A stretch of DNA of 64,000 bases from Roseiflexus sp. (GTDB lineage Bacteria; Chloroflexota; Chloroflexia; Chloroflexales; Roseiflexaceae), in contig JAGHYV010000001.1 of assembly GCA_017743475.1 (NCBI GenBank), positions 1-64,000 on the forward strand, written 5' to 3'. Shown piece by piece: positions 9,548 to 19,975 of the stretch. The translations under genes and the position numbers were made by a program. The notes below the pieces were generated by a model that saw nothing but the letters and a program-made list of their open reading frames with translations, searched no databases and had not been told where the DNA came from. The first letter of the stretch is position 1; each line of letters begins with the position of its first letter.

Positions 9548-10494
9548 GCTAACGACCTCCTTTGTGAGAACTGCGTTATAACTCTATAACGTTGAACGTT
9601 GAACGTTACGAGCAGAACGCCGCCCGCCAGCAGCAGCGGCACGATACGCGCAATCCGGCGCGCCTCGCCGATCATGGCGGCGTCGGGCAGGCGCGAACCG
9701 CTTCCGAGAATGTAGTGCCCGCGTTTAGTAAGGGTCGTGTCGAGCGCACCTGCCATCGCCGCCATAGGCCACCCTGCATTCGGCGACGCAGTACGCCCGG
9801 CGTCACGGTGCGCAATCTGCCACGCGATCATCCCCCGTCCACACACAATCTGCGCAGCTACAGCAATGAGCGCCGCCGTAAGACGCGCTGGCAACAGGTT
9901 GAGCGCGTCGTCGAGCCGTGCCGCCGCCTTGCCCAGGTATTCGTAGCGCTCGTTCCGATACCCCCACATCGCGTCAGCCGTGTTCGACAGGCGGTAGACG
10001 GCGATGCCGGGTAACCCCCCAGCGAGAAGCGCCAGCGCTGGTGCAACCAGACTATCGCTCAGGTTCTCCGCCAGCGACTCGATCGCCGCACCTGCCACTT
10101 CATCGGCGCGGAGATCGGCAGTCGGGCGGCTCACCAGGTGCCACCCTAGCAGACGCCGCGCCTCTACCAGATCGCCGTGCTCCAGTGCTGCCTGCACCTC
10201 GCCGACTGCCCGATCCAGCCCACGGTATGCCATCAGGGTCGAGGCCGCCAGTCCCTGCACGACCGGATGACCCGGCAGCAGCGCCGCGACTGATCCGGTT
10301 GCTGCTGCGCCTGCTGCCAGCCACATCCCGCCCCACAGCATACGCGCTGTTGCGCCCTGGGGGGCAAACCGCTCACCCAGATGCATCCAGCGCCCCATGA
10401 GCGCCACCGGATGCCAGACATTCGGCGGATCGCCGAGCAATGCATCGGCAATCAACGCGATCAGGAGCGTTTGACTTCGGTGTGATAGATACAT
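9514..10494 (-). CDS. cbiB: Adenosylcobinamide-phosphate synthase
   Basis: ALLGDPPNVWHPVALMGRWM, RDAGRTASPNAGWPMAAMAGAL; likely start MYLSHRSQ inside the longer ORF. Confidence 0.9.
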   Translation of the reverse strand: MYLSHRSQTLLIALIADALLGDPPNVWHPVALMGRWMHLGERFAPQGATARMLWGGMWLAAGAAATGSVAALLPGHPVVQGLAASTLMAYRGLDRAVGEVQAALEHGDLVEARRLLGWHLVSRPTADLRADEVAGAAIESLAENLSDSLVAPALALLAGGLPGIAVYRLSNTADAMWGYRNERYEYLGKAAARLDDALNLLPARLTAALIAVAAQIVCGRGMIAWQIAHRDAGRTASPNAGWPMAAMAGALDTTLTKRGHYILGSGSRLPDAAMIGEARRIARIVPLLLAGGVLLVTFNVQRYRVITQFSQRRSLACLTPITLHFS

Positions 10495-10540
10495 TGTTTT
10501 ATCATGCAACGACCTGTACAGGCGCAGCAGCGCTGCGCCC

Positions 10541-11269
10541 CTACGGCGCCGGGCCCAACAATGCCTGCAGATCGGGATCAGCGAAAACCTGCACCGGCGG
10601 CGCGGACGCAACCACACGCCCTTCGTGCATCACCACAACGGTATCAGCCCATTGCCGCGCTACGGTGAGATCATGCGTGGTGAGCAGTACCGTCACACCT
10701 TGTTCAACTAGTCGATCAAAGATCGCAAAGATCTGATAGCGCATCCACGGGTCCAGTCCGGATGTTGTTTCGTCTACCAGAAGAATGCGCGGCGCCATCG
10801 CCAGCACCCCTGCAAGCGCCACCAGCGACTTCTGCCCGCTGCTCAAGGCGTGGGTCGGGCGGTCGAGCAGATTGCTGATGCCGCATAGGTCTGCAGCTTC
10901 TGCCACCCGGCGACGCACGTCGGCGATGCTTAGCCCCAGGTTCATTGGACCAAAGCTGATGTCCTGAAGAACACTGGCGCTGAAGAGTTGATCATCGGGG
11001 TTCTGAAAGACCAGCCCCACCTGACGACGCACACGCAACAGACCGCGACGGGTATACTCCAATGGCGCGCCATCCAGACGCACCTGACCCTTCGCAGGGC
11101 GGAGAATGCCGTTGGCGTGCAGCAGAAGCGTGCTCTTACCAGCGCCGTTGCGCCCCGTCAGGGCGATACGCTGCCCGGTCGCAATCGACAGCGATGCGCC
11201 GCGCAGCGCCGGGATGGCGCTTCCGGGAAAGGCATAGTGCACGTCATCGAATTCGAGCAGCGCACTCAT
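10541..11269 (-). CDS. cbiO: Energy-coupling cobalt transporter ATP-binding protein
   Basis: Walker A GRNGAGKST; ALSSGQKSLVALAGVLAMAPRILLVDETTSGLD. Confidence 0.92.
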   Translation of the reverse strand: MSALLEFDDVHYAFPGSAIPALRGASLSIATGQRIALTGRNGAGKSTLLLHANGILRPAKGQVRLDGAPLEYTRRGLLRVRRQVGLVFQNPDDQLFSASVLQDISFGPMNLGLSIADVRRRVAEAADLCGISNLLDRPTHALSSGQKSLVALAGVLAMAPRILLVDETTSGLDPWMRYQIFAIFDRLVEQGVTVLLTTHDLTVARQWADTVVVMHEGRVVASAPPVQVFADPDLQALLGPAP

Positions 11270-12045
11270 GCAATCATTCTCGCCAGCACCAGGCTAAGCG
11301 TCAGACCGACGCCGATCTGCCACATGCGCGGATCTCGCCGATAATCGAGCGGCAGAACCCGCAATGAACCATCAAACCCTCGGCTCTCCAGCGCCGTCTG
11401 AATCTGTTGACTGCGCCGGTAGGCATCAAGGAACAGACAACTGCCGATCAACGCTGCGCTACGCATCGCCGCGTGCAGTGTGTGATATCCCAGGCGCGCA
11501 TCCTGCGCTGTCACCATCCGCTCCAGACTGTCCAGCAGAACAAAGATCGCACGGTAGGTAAGCGCCATGATGTCGATCAACCCTTCCGGCAGCCGCATGC
11601 GCCGAAGCATCTCGATCAGATCGACCAGCGGCGTCGTCAGGATCAGAAAATTGAGCGCGGCAGCCGATCCCAGGGTGCGTGTCAGGACGTGCGCGGCCAG
11701 CATTAGCGACTTGTGCGTGGCGCTCACCCAGATCGGACCAAACTGCCACGCAAAGACCGGCGCTTCCGGCACGCTGCTGGCAACACTCAGGGCGATGCCG
11801 GCGACCGACAGACCTAGAAATGCGCCTTCAGTCAGCAGCACACTGGCAAATACACGCAGCGGCGTGCGCGCCCGCCACGTTGTGAGCGCCAGCATCCAGA
11901 CCAACGTGAGTATGCCGACTGCGGGATGATCCAGCGCCAGGCACAGGATGATTGCCAGCAACGCCAGCGCGCCTTTCTGTGACGGATCAACATCGCGCAG
12001 CGCATTCCCGAACGCATACCGATCAATGACACGCATCACAATCAA
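11266..12045 (-). CDS. cbiQ: Cobalt transport transmembrane protein
   Basis: Hydrophobic; ALTYRAIFVLLDSLERMVTAQDARLGY; between cbiO and cbiN/cbiM. Confidence 0.87.
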   Translation of the reverse strand: MIVMRVIDRYAFGNALRDVDPSQKGALALLAIILCLALDHPAVGILTLVWMLALTTWRARTPLRVFASVLLTEGAFLGLSVAGIALSVASSVPEAPVFAWQFGPIWVSATHKSLMLAAHVLTRTLGSAAALNFLILTTPLVDLIEMLRRMRLPEGLIDIMALTYRAIFVLLDSLERMVTAQDARLGYHTLHAAMRSAALIGSCLFLDAYRRSQQIQTALESRGFDGSLRVLPLDYRRDPRMWQIGVGLTLSLVLARMIA

Positions 12046-12051
12046 CGCCTG

Positions 12052-12348
12052 CTAATCGCGGCGACGGCGCTCGCCATGTTTGAGACCGAAAAAGTAGCCG
12101 ATCAATCCGGCGCCAAGCCCCGCCTGGAGCGCAAACAGCAGGCTCTCCGTCTCACCGCCCGGCGGCTCGAAGATCGGCGCAAACCACGGCTCGTAATCCG
12201 GTGCAACTTCGGTGATCGCCGTTTCAGCAATGGTATCTGCGCCAGCAAACTCCGAGTCGCGGACTATCAACAATGGAACAATCGCCAGCACAACGACGAC
12301 CAGCAGCAGGATCAGTGACGTCGTCAACCCAAACGGTTTGCTGCTCAT
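12052..12348 (-). CDS. cbiN: CbiN/PDGLE-type small cobalt transporter component
   Basis: Two predicted TM segments; position between cbiM and cbiQ. Confidence 0.65.
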   Translation of the reverse strand: MSSKPFGLTTSLILLLVVVVLAIVPLLIVRDSEFAGADTIAETAITEVAPDYEPWFAPIFEPPGGETESLLFALQAGLGAGLIGYFFGLKHGERRRRD

Positions 12349-13094
12349 GCCTGCGCTCCTTTCAGCACACCGAGCGATTGCAGTTCCTTCTGCGCGTTTG
12401 CCTGCAATGCGTTGAAGATGAGCACCGTCAGGATGCCCTCACTGATCGCCAGTGGAATCTGCGTGACGGCGAAGATCGCGCCGAACCTGGCGAATGATGC
12501 CGTAAATCCCCCAACCGCATCGGGGTATGCCAGCGCCAGTTGCGCCGACGTGACCACGTAGGTGAAGAGATCCGCCAGCGCAGCCGCGAGAAAGACCGTC
12601 AGCCAGATAGGTGCGCGATCCTCCAACCCTTTCCAGATCAACCACGCCACGAACGGACCAACGACCGCCATACTGAATGCATTCGCGCCCAGCGTGGTCA
12701 GACCGCCGTGAGCGATAAGGAGCGCCTGGAAAAGAAGAACGATGCTCCCCAGCACACTCATCACCAGCGGACCGAACAGGATCGTCCCTAGACCGACACC
12801 GGTCGGATGACTGCTCGAACCGGTGACGCTTGGTATCTTCAGCGCGCTCAACACGAAGGCGAAGGCGGCGGCAAATCCGAGCAACAGGCGTGTCTCCGGC
12901 TTCTCGGCGATCAGGCGGTTGATCCGGCGCAGACCAAGCACCCAGAATGGGAGAACAACGATGAACCAGAACCCTGCCCAAACGGGCGGCAGAAAGCCTT
13001 CCATGATGTGCATGGCATATGCCGCACGCGACTCGAAGATGATGAGCAGCGCAGCGCCGATGACAACCGGCAGCCAGCGGTGCAGTGGTTTCAT
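12345..13094 (-). CDS. cbiM: Cobalt transport substrate-binding membrane protein
   Basis: [75 protein letters not shown]. Confidence 0.95.
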   Translation of the reverse strand: MKPLHRWLPVVIGAALLIIFESRAAYAMHIMEGFLPPVWAGFWFIVVLPFWVLGLRRINRLIAEKPETRLLLGFAAAFAFVLSALKIPSVTGSSSHPTGVGLGTILFGPLVMSVLGSIVLLFQALLIAHGGLTTLGANAFSMAVVGPFVAWLIWKGLEDRAPIWLTVFLAAALADLFTYVVTSAQLALAYPDAVGGFTASFARFGAIFAVTQIPLAISEGILTVLIFNALQANAQKELQSLGVLKGAQA

Positions 13095-13211
13095 ACAGCA
13101 CTCCTCTCTGCGATAACCTGTACTTGCCTCGCAAGGGCAGGGTTTTGCAGTCACGAAGCCTTCAAGACTTTCGCCTTGAATAAAAGTATGCTCCTGATCG
13201 GTTCTCGGTTC

Positions 13212-14273
13212 TTAGTTCTCGACCTTCCCCGACACTCCTGCCTCGCCGAATGTTGCCATCTCGTCGAGAATCTTGCACGCTGCCTGGCAGAGCGACATGC
13301 CAAGCACCGCGCCGGTCCCTTCGCCGAGACGCATCCCAAGGTCGAAGAGCGGTACAAGATCGAGACGGGTGAAGACCGCTTCATGCCCCCGTTCGACCGA
13401 ACGGTGTGCAGCGATCAGGTATGGTTGAACCGCTGGCGCCAGCGTCCAGGCGATGAGCGCCGCCGCCCCGGAGATGAACCCATCAATGACGACCGGCACG
13501 CGCCGCGCTGCGGCACCCAGCATAACTCCCGCCAACCCGCCGATCTCGAAACCGCCGACCTTCGCCAGCACATCCAGTCCATCGTTTGGGTTGGGGCGGT
13601 GGAGCGCCAGCGCCTGCTCGATCACCGCAATTTTGCGCGCAAGACCGGCATCATCGACACCGGTGCCGCGTCCGGTGACATCGGCGACCGGACGACCGGT
13701 AATTGCGGCAACGACTGCACTCGATGCAGTGGTGTTGCCAATGCCCATATCGCCGGTTGCCAGAAGATCAACGCCAGCATCGATGGCATCATGTGCGCAC
13801 GCGATGCCAGCCTCGACCGCCTGTTGCGCCTGCGTGCGGCTCATTGCCGGTTCGACCGAGAAATCCGCCGTGCCCATGCCCATTTTGCGGTTGATCAGTT
13901 CGGGATGCGACGGCAGGTTGGCCGCGACTCCCATATCCACTACAATCACACGCGCACCGACGTGACGGGCAAGCACGTTGATCGCCGCGCCGCCGTTGAG
14001 AAAGTTCAACACCATCTGCGCCGTGACTTCTGACGGATATGCGCTCACCCCACGACGCGCAACGCCGTGATCGGCAGCCATCACAATGACTGCCGGGTTG
14101 GTCAACCGTGGACGTTGCCTGCCGGTGATCCCCGCAATCTGGACCGACAACGCCTCCAGGCGCCCCAGCGCGCCCTGCGGCTTGGTCAGCACATCCTGCC
14201 GCGCCTGCGCCGCTGCTGCCGCAGCATCATCGAGTGGACCGATCCGTGCGATTGTTTCGGACAGCAGACTCAT
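13212..14273 (-). CDS. cobT: Nicotinate-nucleotide-dimethylbenzimidazole phosphoribosyltransferase
   Basis: DHGVARRGVSAYPSEVTAQMVLNFLNGGAAINVLARHVGA; GDMGIGNTTASSAVVAA; start MSLLSETI inside the longer ORF. Confidence 0.94.
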   Translation of the reverse strand: MSLLSETIARIGPLDDAAAAAAQARQDVLTKPQGALGRLEALSVQIAGITGRQRPRLTNPAVIVMAADHGVARRGVSAYPSEVTAQMVLNFLNGGAAINVLARHVGARVIVVDMGVAANLPSHPELINRKMGMGTADFSVEPAMSRTQAQQAVEAGIACAHDAIDAGVDLLATGDMGIGNTTASSAVVAAITGRPVADVTGRGTGVDDAGLARKIAVIEQALALHRPNPNDGLDVLAKVGGFEIGGLAGVMLGAAARRVPVVIDGFISGAAALIAWTLAPAVQPYLIAAHRSVERGHEAVFTRLDLVPLFDLGMRLGEGTGAVLGMSLCQAACKILDEMATFGEAGVSGKVEN

Positions 14274-14418
14274 GGGGTATGGTCTCCTTTCTTTTCTTTT
14301 GGTGGCGGACGAAGGGATTCGGGGCAATAAGACGCTCCAACCGACGAGTGCAGTGCGCCCCTGCGTGACGTTGGTTCCACCTCGCACCTTCCTGTACAGC
14401 AATTGGAACCTTCCTACC

Positions 14419-14500
14419 TTCCCGACGTTCAACGTTCAACCTTGCCACGTTCACCCCTCTCCCGACGTTCAACGTTCAACCCTGCTACGTTCAATCCCTC
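14419..14500. repeat. Heptanucleotide repeat (ACGTTCAACGTTCAACC) overlapping the cobN 3' end
   Basis: cccgacgttcaacgttcaaccttgccacgttc and cccgacgttcaacgttcaaccctgctacgttc are near-identical copies. Confidence 0.85.
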
Positions 14501-17500
14501 CCGCCACGCATCACCCTGATCCAGAAGCGCCTCCAGGGTTGCACGGGCTTCGGGAGACGGATTCGCCCACATCCCACGTCCAATCGCCTCGTACAGACGT
14601 TCAGCCATTGCCTGCAACGCCCAGGGGTTGACCTGTTCCAGCCATTGTTGCACAGCCGGATCACGCAGATAGCATGCGGTCACCTGCTCGTACATCCAGT
14701 CATCAAGCACCTCAGCAGTTGCATCGTAGCCGAAGAGATAATCAACCGTGGCGGCGAGTTCCAGCCCGCCTTTGTAACCGTGGCGTTGCATACTGGCAAT
14801 CCACTTTGGGTTCGTCACCCGCGCGCGAAAGACGCGACGCGCCTCCTCGCGCAGATCGCGGGTGCGCGGACGCGCCGGGTCGCTGCTGTCGCCAAAGTAG
14901 CGCGCCGGATTCTTTCCCGTGAGGGCGCGGATGGTTGCGATCATCCCGCCGTGAAATTGCAGGTAGTCATCGCTGTCGAAGATGTCATGCTCGCGCGTGT
15001 CCTGGTTTTTTGTCGCAACTTGAACCTTGCTCAGCGCTGCAGCAAACGCCGTTTCGGCGGGAGTTCCCTGCTCGCTGGCGGTGTAAGCATACCCGCCCCA
15101 TGCAAGATACACACGGGCGAAGTCGGTGTCGCGCTCCCAATTCTGGGCATCGATCAGCGGCAGAATGCCGGCGCCGTAACTGCCCGGCTTGCTGCCGAAA
15201 ATGCGGTAGGCAGCCTCACGTCGCGCCTCCTCGACCGTCTTCCCGGCTGACTGAAGCGCCTGCGCCGTCTCCAGCGCATGTTTGCGCGGGAAATTCATCT
15301 CTGGCGGCTCGTCGAGCGCAAGAACCGCCTGCACTGCCTGATCGATCAGGGCGATCAGGTGCGGAAAGGCGTCACGGAAGAACCCGGAAATGCGGCAGAC
15401 CACGTCGATGCGTGGGCGCCCCAACTCTTCCAGCGGCACGATGTCGATTCCGACCACACGCCGATTCTCGCGCTGCCAGCGCGGACGCACGCCGAGCAAT
15501 GCCAGCGCCTGCGCAATATCATCGCCTGCCGTGCGAATGGCGCTCGTTCCCCAGATGCTCAGCCCGACACTTTCGGGGATTTGCCCATACTCGCGTTGGT
15601 AGCGGGCGATCAGGTCGCGCGCCAACCTCTCGCCAGTCTGCCATGCAGCGACGCTGGGAAGCGCGCGCGGATCGATGCCGTAGAAGTTGCGCCCGGTCGG
15701 CAACACATGCGCCATGCCGCGCGTCGGCGCGCCGCTCGGCCCCGGCGGCACAAAACGCCCCTCCAGAGCCGCGAGCAGGTGTGCAATCTCGTCGTGCGCG
15801 CTCTGCCGCAGATTCGGCACGAGTGTGTCGCATGCGTACCGCAATGCCGCAGCGATGCGCGCGTCCGGTTGTGCAGGACATATCCCGGCGACCAACTGCT
15901 CAATCGCCTCAGAATGCCAGTCAAGCGCTTCCAGGCGTCGCAGCAACTCTTTGCTCAACGCCTCGATATGCGCAATCATGTCGGCATTCGTCTGGAATAC
16001 TGCACCGGCGTCATCGTCCGACGTGCTCTTATTCCGTTCCCGCCGCGCGCCGGGACGCTCCCGCAGAGCGTTCCAGTCTTCGCCCAGCGCTGCGGCAACG
16101 CTCTCCGGCAAACTGGGAGCATCCAGGTTTGGCAAACGCAGCAGGTGGTAGATCAGTTCCACCAACTGCTCACCGGCTGGCATCTCGCCGAGAATGTGCA
16201 ACCCATCGCGGATCTGCGCACCGGTGAGTTCGCACAGATACCCCTCGATATCTTCCAGCAGATGCGCCACCTCGCGCCCCTCCATTTCTGCCAGAATGGT
16301 CGGCGTGCCGTCTTCGAGAAAACTGCCATCCCACTCGTGCCGGTGGTCACCATGGTCTGCCTGCACGATGTAGCGCAGGTCGTCATCCAAGTGCGAGCGC
16401 TGCAACGCTTCCCAGATCTGACGCTGGAGTAGCGGCAGTTTCCCCGGATCGAGATGCTCGGTGCGGTAGTATTCATCCACCAGGTGCGCCAGTTCCGCCA
16501 GATCTCCATATGCTCCGGCGCTAGTCATTGGCGGGGTCAGGTGATCGACAATGATGGCGTGCGCCCGACGCTTCGCCTGCATCCCTTCGCCGGGATCATT
16601 GATGATGAAAGGATAGATGAGCGGCAGATCGCCGAGAAACTGATCGGGGAAGCATGTCGCGCCAAGCCCCACACCTTTGCCCGGCAACCATTCGAGCGTG
16701 CCATGCTTGCCGAGATGCACAATCGCATCCGCCTGCCACTCATCGCGCAACCAGCGGTAGAGGGCGTAATAATTGTGCGGCGGCGGTAGATCAGGGCGAT
16801 GGTAGATCGCGTTTGGGTCCATGTCGTAACCGCGCGGCGGTTGCAACGCCACGAACACATTGCCGTACTCCAGCCCGGCAAGCGCCAGATCGCCGTTGTG
16901 GACATACGCCGCGCCCGGTGGTTGACCCCACTGCCGGATCATCGCGTCCTGGAGCGCACCCGGCAGATCGGCGAACCAGCGCTTGTACTGCGCCCCGGGG
17001 ACACGGTACGCCTGGATCAGTTGCTCGGTCGTCAACCAGGTTTCGTCGTACGAACAGCGCGCAATCAGGTCGGCAATCAACCGGTCGCCAGAATCGGGCG
17101 GATCGCCTATCCGATAACCGGCAGCATGCATCGCCCGGAGGATGCGCATCAGCGAAGCAGGTGCGTCAAGACCGACCGCGTTGCCAATGCGCTGCGCTTT
17201 GGCGCTGCTATTGGTGAAAATGAAGGCGATTCGTTTCTCCGCGTTCGGTTTGTGGCGCAGTCGCGCGAGGCGACGGGCAAGCCCCGCGAGACGTTCCATC
17301 CGCTCTTCGTCGGCAACCGAGCGCGCCGGTGCTTCACCCTGCTGCTCTTTGAATGCGACCGGCACACCGATGATCCGCCCGTCGAACTCTGGGATCGCCA
17401 CATTCATCGCCGTGTCGAGTGGACCAAGCCCTCGACCGTTGCGCAGCCACTCGTCACGCGACGTGCTGCTCACTAGCGCCTGGATCACCGGAACGTCGAG

Positions 17501-18721
17501 GGTCGCAAAGGGGTGAGGATCGGTTTCGCCAAGCGCAAAACTCAGCGTACTGATCACGACGTCCACCGGTCCCGTGTCGGCGAGCACCCGCAGCGCTTCG
17601 GGACCACGACCACCAGCTGCGTCCTTGAGCGATTGGCTATATACGACGCGAACGCGCATTCCCTGGTTGTGGAGCGCCGTAATCAGCGTGTCGATGAATG
17701 CGGTATTGCCGCTCACCATGTGCGCCCGGTAGAAGAGCACTCCGGCAACCGGACGTTTGTCATCGGGTGCATCAGCGCAGCATGACGATAAGGTCGGCGT
17801 GTAGACGCCGTGCATCGGCAGTTCCACCGGCGGCTCATACCCCCACCCGCTTAGCAGGAGGTGATCGCTGAGACACCGAAGTCCGCTGGCGAGGTTCACC
17901 GGTCCGCCGTACTGGAAATAGGCGCTGACGAGCAACGCAAGCGGCACGCCGACCGTCGAACGCGCCATTAGATCCGGGTCGAGCGCTTCGACGGCGGGAA
18001 TACAGAGCAAAAAGCCGCCGGTTGTCGCAGCCCACTCCTGGAGTCGCTCCAGACCATACGCAAATGCGCTGGCACTATGGAGACGCGCGACAACGACCGC
18101 CACGCCTGGCAGGGCTTCGCGCAGGAGACGATCAACTGCCGCTTCATCCGCCAGGCGCCCGACGTGCGCCGCCCGCAGCGGTGCAAACCCATCGGGCAGT
18201 AGCGCACGCGCCTGTTCGAGCGCCAGCAGGTCGGTATCCGCCTGGCTGAGCACCAGAATCCCATCGCCGATCATGGCCGGCAGCGGCTCGCGGCGTTGCG
18301 TGAGTGAACCACCGCCATCCCAGGCGAAACCGTTGAACATCAGCGGCGCCAGTGCTGGCGGCGGCGCGAGATCATGGTCGGCGGCGAGCAGCGCCTCAAT
18401 ATAGTCGTAGAGAATGGGAACGAGCGCCTCGTCGTTGAGCGAATGAAACCAGTAGGGTCGACCATCGAGAAGCAAAAGCGCGACATTCGCAAGCGGGCAT
18501 GGACCCAGACATCCGCCCTGGCTCAAATGCACCTGATTGCGCAATTTGCGCCGTTCCCACTCCTGATGGTAGCGCCAGGTTGGAACGGGGGCGAAGCCGC
18601 GTTCGGTATGACCACAGCAGCACCCGGTTGCGCAGACGATCAGCATACCGCGGCGCGCGCCAGCGTTGACCATCCGCCCATCGATACGCTGAACCATGTT
18701 GCGTTTGAGCCGTTCTGCCAT
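14429..18721 (-). CDS. cobN: Cobaltochelatase large subunit CobN with N-terminal [2Fe-2S]/thioredoxin-like ferredoxin region
   Basis: HLGKHGTLEWLPGKGVGL, LPTGRNFYGIDPRALPS, GIDIVPLEELGRPRIDVVCRISGFFRDAFPHLI; N-terminal CATGCCCG...GGCLGPCPLA. Confidence 0.92.
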   Translation of the reverse strand: MAERLKRNMVQRIDGRMVNAGARRGMLIVCATGCCCGHTERGFAPVPTWRYHQEWERRKLRNQVHLSQGGCLGPCPLANVALLLLDGRPYWFHSLNDEALVPILYDYIEALLAADHDLAPPPALAPLMFNGFAWDGGGSLTQRREPLPAMIGDGILVLSQADTDLLALEQARALLPDGFAPLRAAHVGRLADEAAVDRLLREALPGVAVVVARLHSASAFAYGLERLQEWAATTGGFLLCIPAVEALDPDLMARSTVGVPLALLVSAYFQYGGPVNLASGLRCLSDHLLLSGWGYEPPVELPMHGVYTPTLSSCCADAPDDKRPVAGVLFYRAHMVSGNTAFIDTLITALHNQGMRVRVVYSQSLKDAAGGRGPEALRVLADTGPVDVVISTLSFALGETDPHPFATLDVPVIQALVSSTSRDEWLRNGRGLGPLDTAMNVAIPEFDGRIIGVPVAFKEQQGEAPARSVADEERMERLAGLARRLARLRHKPNAEKRIAFIFTNSSAKAQRIGNAVGLDAPASLMRILRAMHAAGYRIGDPPDSGDRLIADLIARCSYDETWLTTEQLIQAYRVPGAQYKRWFADLPGALQDAMIRQWGQPPGAAYVHNGDLALAGLEYGNVFVALQPPRGYDMDPNAIYHRPDLPPPHNYYALYRWLRDEWQADAIVHLGKHGTLEWLPGKGVGLGATCFPDQFLGDLPLIYPFIINDPGEGMQAKRRAHAIIVDHLTPPMTSAGAYGDLAELAHLVDEYYRTEHLDPGKLPLLQRQIWEALQRSHLDDDLRYIVQADHGDHRHEWDGSFLEDGTPTILAEMEGREVAHLLEDIEGYLCELTGAQIRDGLHILGEMPAGEQLVELIYHLLRLPNLDAPSLPESVAAALGEDWNALRERPGARRERNKSTSDDDAGAVFQTNADMIAHIEALSKELLRRLEALDWHSEAIEQLVAGICPAQPDARIAAALRYACDTLVPNLRQSAHDEIAHLLAALEGRFVPPGPSGAPTRGMAHVLPTGRNFYGIDPRALPSVAAWQTGERLARDLIARYQREYGQIPESVGLSIWGTSAIRTAGDDIAQALALLGVRPRWQRENRRVVGIDIVPLEELGRPRIDVVCRISGFFRDAFPHLIALIDQAVQAVLALDEPPEMNFPRKHALETAQALQSAGKTVEEARREAAYRIFGSKPGSYGAGILPLIDAQNWERDTDFARVYLAWGGYAYTASEQGTPAETAFAAALSKVQVATKNQDTREHDIFDSDDYLQFHGGMIATIRALTGKNPARYFGDSSDPARPRTRDLREEARRVFRARVTNPKWIASMQRHGYKGGLELAATVDYLFGYDATAEVLDDWMYEQVTACYLRDPAVQQWLEQVNPWALQAMAERLYEAIGRGMWANPSPEARATLEALLDQGDAWREGLNVAGLNVERRERGERGKVER

Positions 18722-19058
18722 GTACGTTCCTTCAGCCGATCGCAAGTAACAACCAGTCAGCGACGCTTCACCCACCATAATGACGTGATCTGTCCGGAGC
18801 GCTGTCACGCCAGTGTCATACCGGATCTTGATCGACAGGAAGCATTCTCGCCGGGGCGACCCCTGGTCGTTTTGGAATGTTCCTGGCGCGCTGGAACGCT
18901 GCGCATCCCTTCACGGTCTGGACGCACGGACGTCGCGCCCGCACGCAGCAATGTGACCTGCCACGGGAGTGAAAGCAGCTTGCCCTCGGACGCTCTCGCT
19001 CCGTGGCTATCAATGCAGATTGGGAACGAACGCTGATGGACTGCGCATCGTGTGCTAC

Positions 19059-19739
19059 TCAGTACTCTATGCCCTTTTGCGCACGGATGCCCTGATCACG
19101 GAACGGATGCTTCACCTCGCGCATCTCCGTCACCAGATCGGCAAAATCGATCAGCGCCTGCGGCGCGTTCCGCCCGGTGATGATCAGGTGGAGCATCGGC
19201 GGCTTGTGCTGACGCAACCAGTCGATCACGTCGGTCGTATCAACCCAGCCATAGTTCAGCACATACGTGAATTCGTCCAGCAGGAAAATGTCATACGCAC
19301 CACTGGCAATCCGCACTTTTGCTGTTTCCCAGCCATGGACCGCCTTTGCCTGAGTTTCATCGAGATCACGGCTCGTCCAGGTAAAACCGTCTCCCATTGG
19401 CGTCAGTTCGATCCCCATGCGCTTCAGTGCGCGCAGTTCGCCATAGTTCGCGTTTTCGTGCTTCAGGAACTGAATTCCTCCCACGCGCATATCGCGGCCC
19501 CACGCGCGCAGCAGGATGCCCAGCGCTGCGGTTGTTTTCCCCTTGCCGTTCCCGGTATTGACAATGACCAGCCCTTTCTGCACACGATTGGCGCGGGCTG
19601 CCTTCCGCCGATCCTGTGCTTCGGGCGTTGAGCCGGGACTCTGCACCGCGCCGGTTGATGTGTCAGTCTGCTCATCACCGTTCGAAGCATCGTTTGCAGC
19701 TTCTGGGGTCTGCTGACTCAGGTGTTCTTCAGAAGACAT
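19059..19739 (-). CDS. cobO: Cob(I)yrinic acid a,c-diamide adenosyltransferase
   Basis: [92 protein letters not shown]. Confidence 0.95.
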   Translation of the reverse strand: MSSEEHLSQQTPEAANDASNGDEQTDTSTGAVQSPGSTPEAQDRRKAARANRVQKGLVIVNTGNGKGKTTAALGILLRAWGRDMRVGGIQFLKHENANYGELRALKRMGIELTPMGDGFTWTSRDLDETQAKAVHGWETAKVRIASGAYDIFLLDEFTYVLNYGWVDTTDVIDWLRQHKPPMLHLIITGRNAPQALIDFADLVTEMREVKHPFRDQGIRAQKGIEY

Positions 19740-19859
19740 CGTGCAAACCTTTCAACCCATCGGCGCATTCGTGAATCCTCAACATACACACGAATGCGTC
19801 TCTCTGCTGCTCCGCTGAAACGCCATCCCGGAGCAAGTATGCACATGCGCCATCCAACC

Positions 19860-19890
19860 AAAAACCCCGGCCTCTTTCGAGAACCGGGGC
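19860..19890 (-). terminator. Intrinsic terminator between cobalamin riboswitch and cobO
   Basis: Minus strand: CCCCGGTTCTCGAAAGAGGCCGGGGTTTTT. Confidence 0.75.
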
Positions 19891-19975
19891 GACAGAGCAT
19901 CTTGCGATCCAAAAGGAACGCGCATTCTGTTCACCCTCCCTGGCTCGAGAAGGGCTGAACAACATACATCGCGGC

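Noticed and set aside
12807-14033. 408-aa plus-strand ORF
   Set aside because: Antisense shadow of cbiM/cobT; Arg/His/Gln-rich, no motif, spans a gene boundary.
14935-16432. Long plus-strand ORFs (430 and 384 aa)
   Set aside because: Antisense to cobN; Arg/Ser/Ala-rich composition typical of high-GC shadow ORFs.
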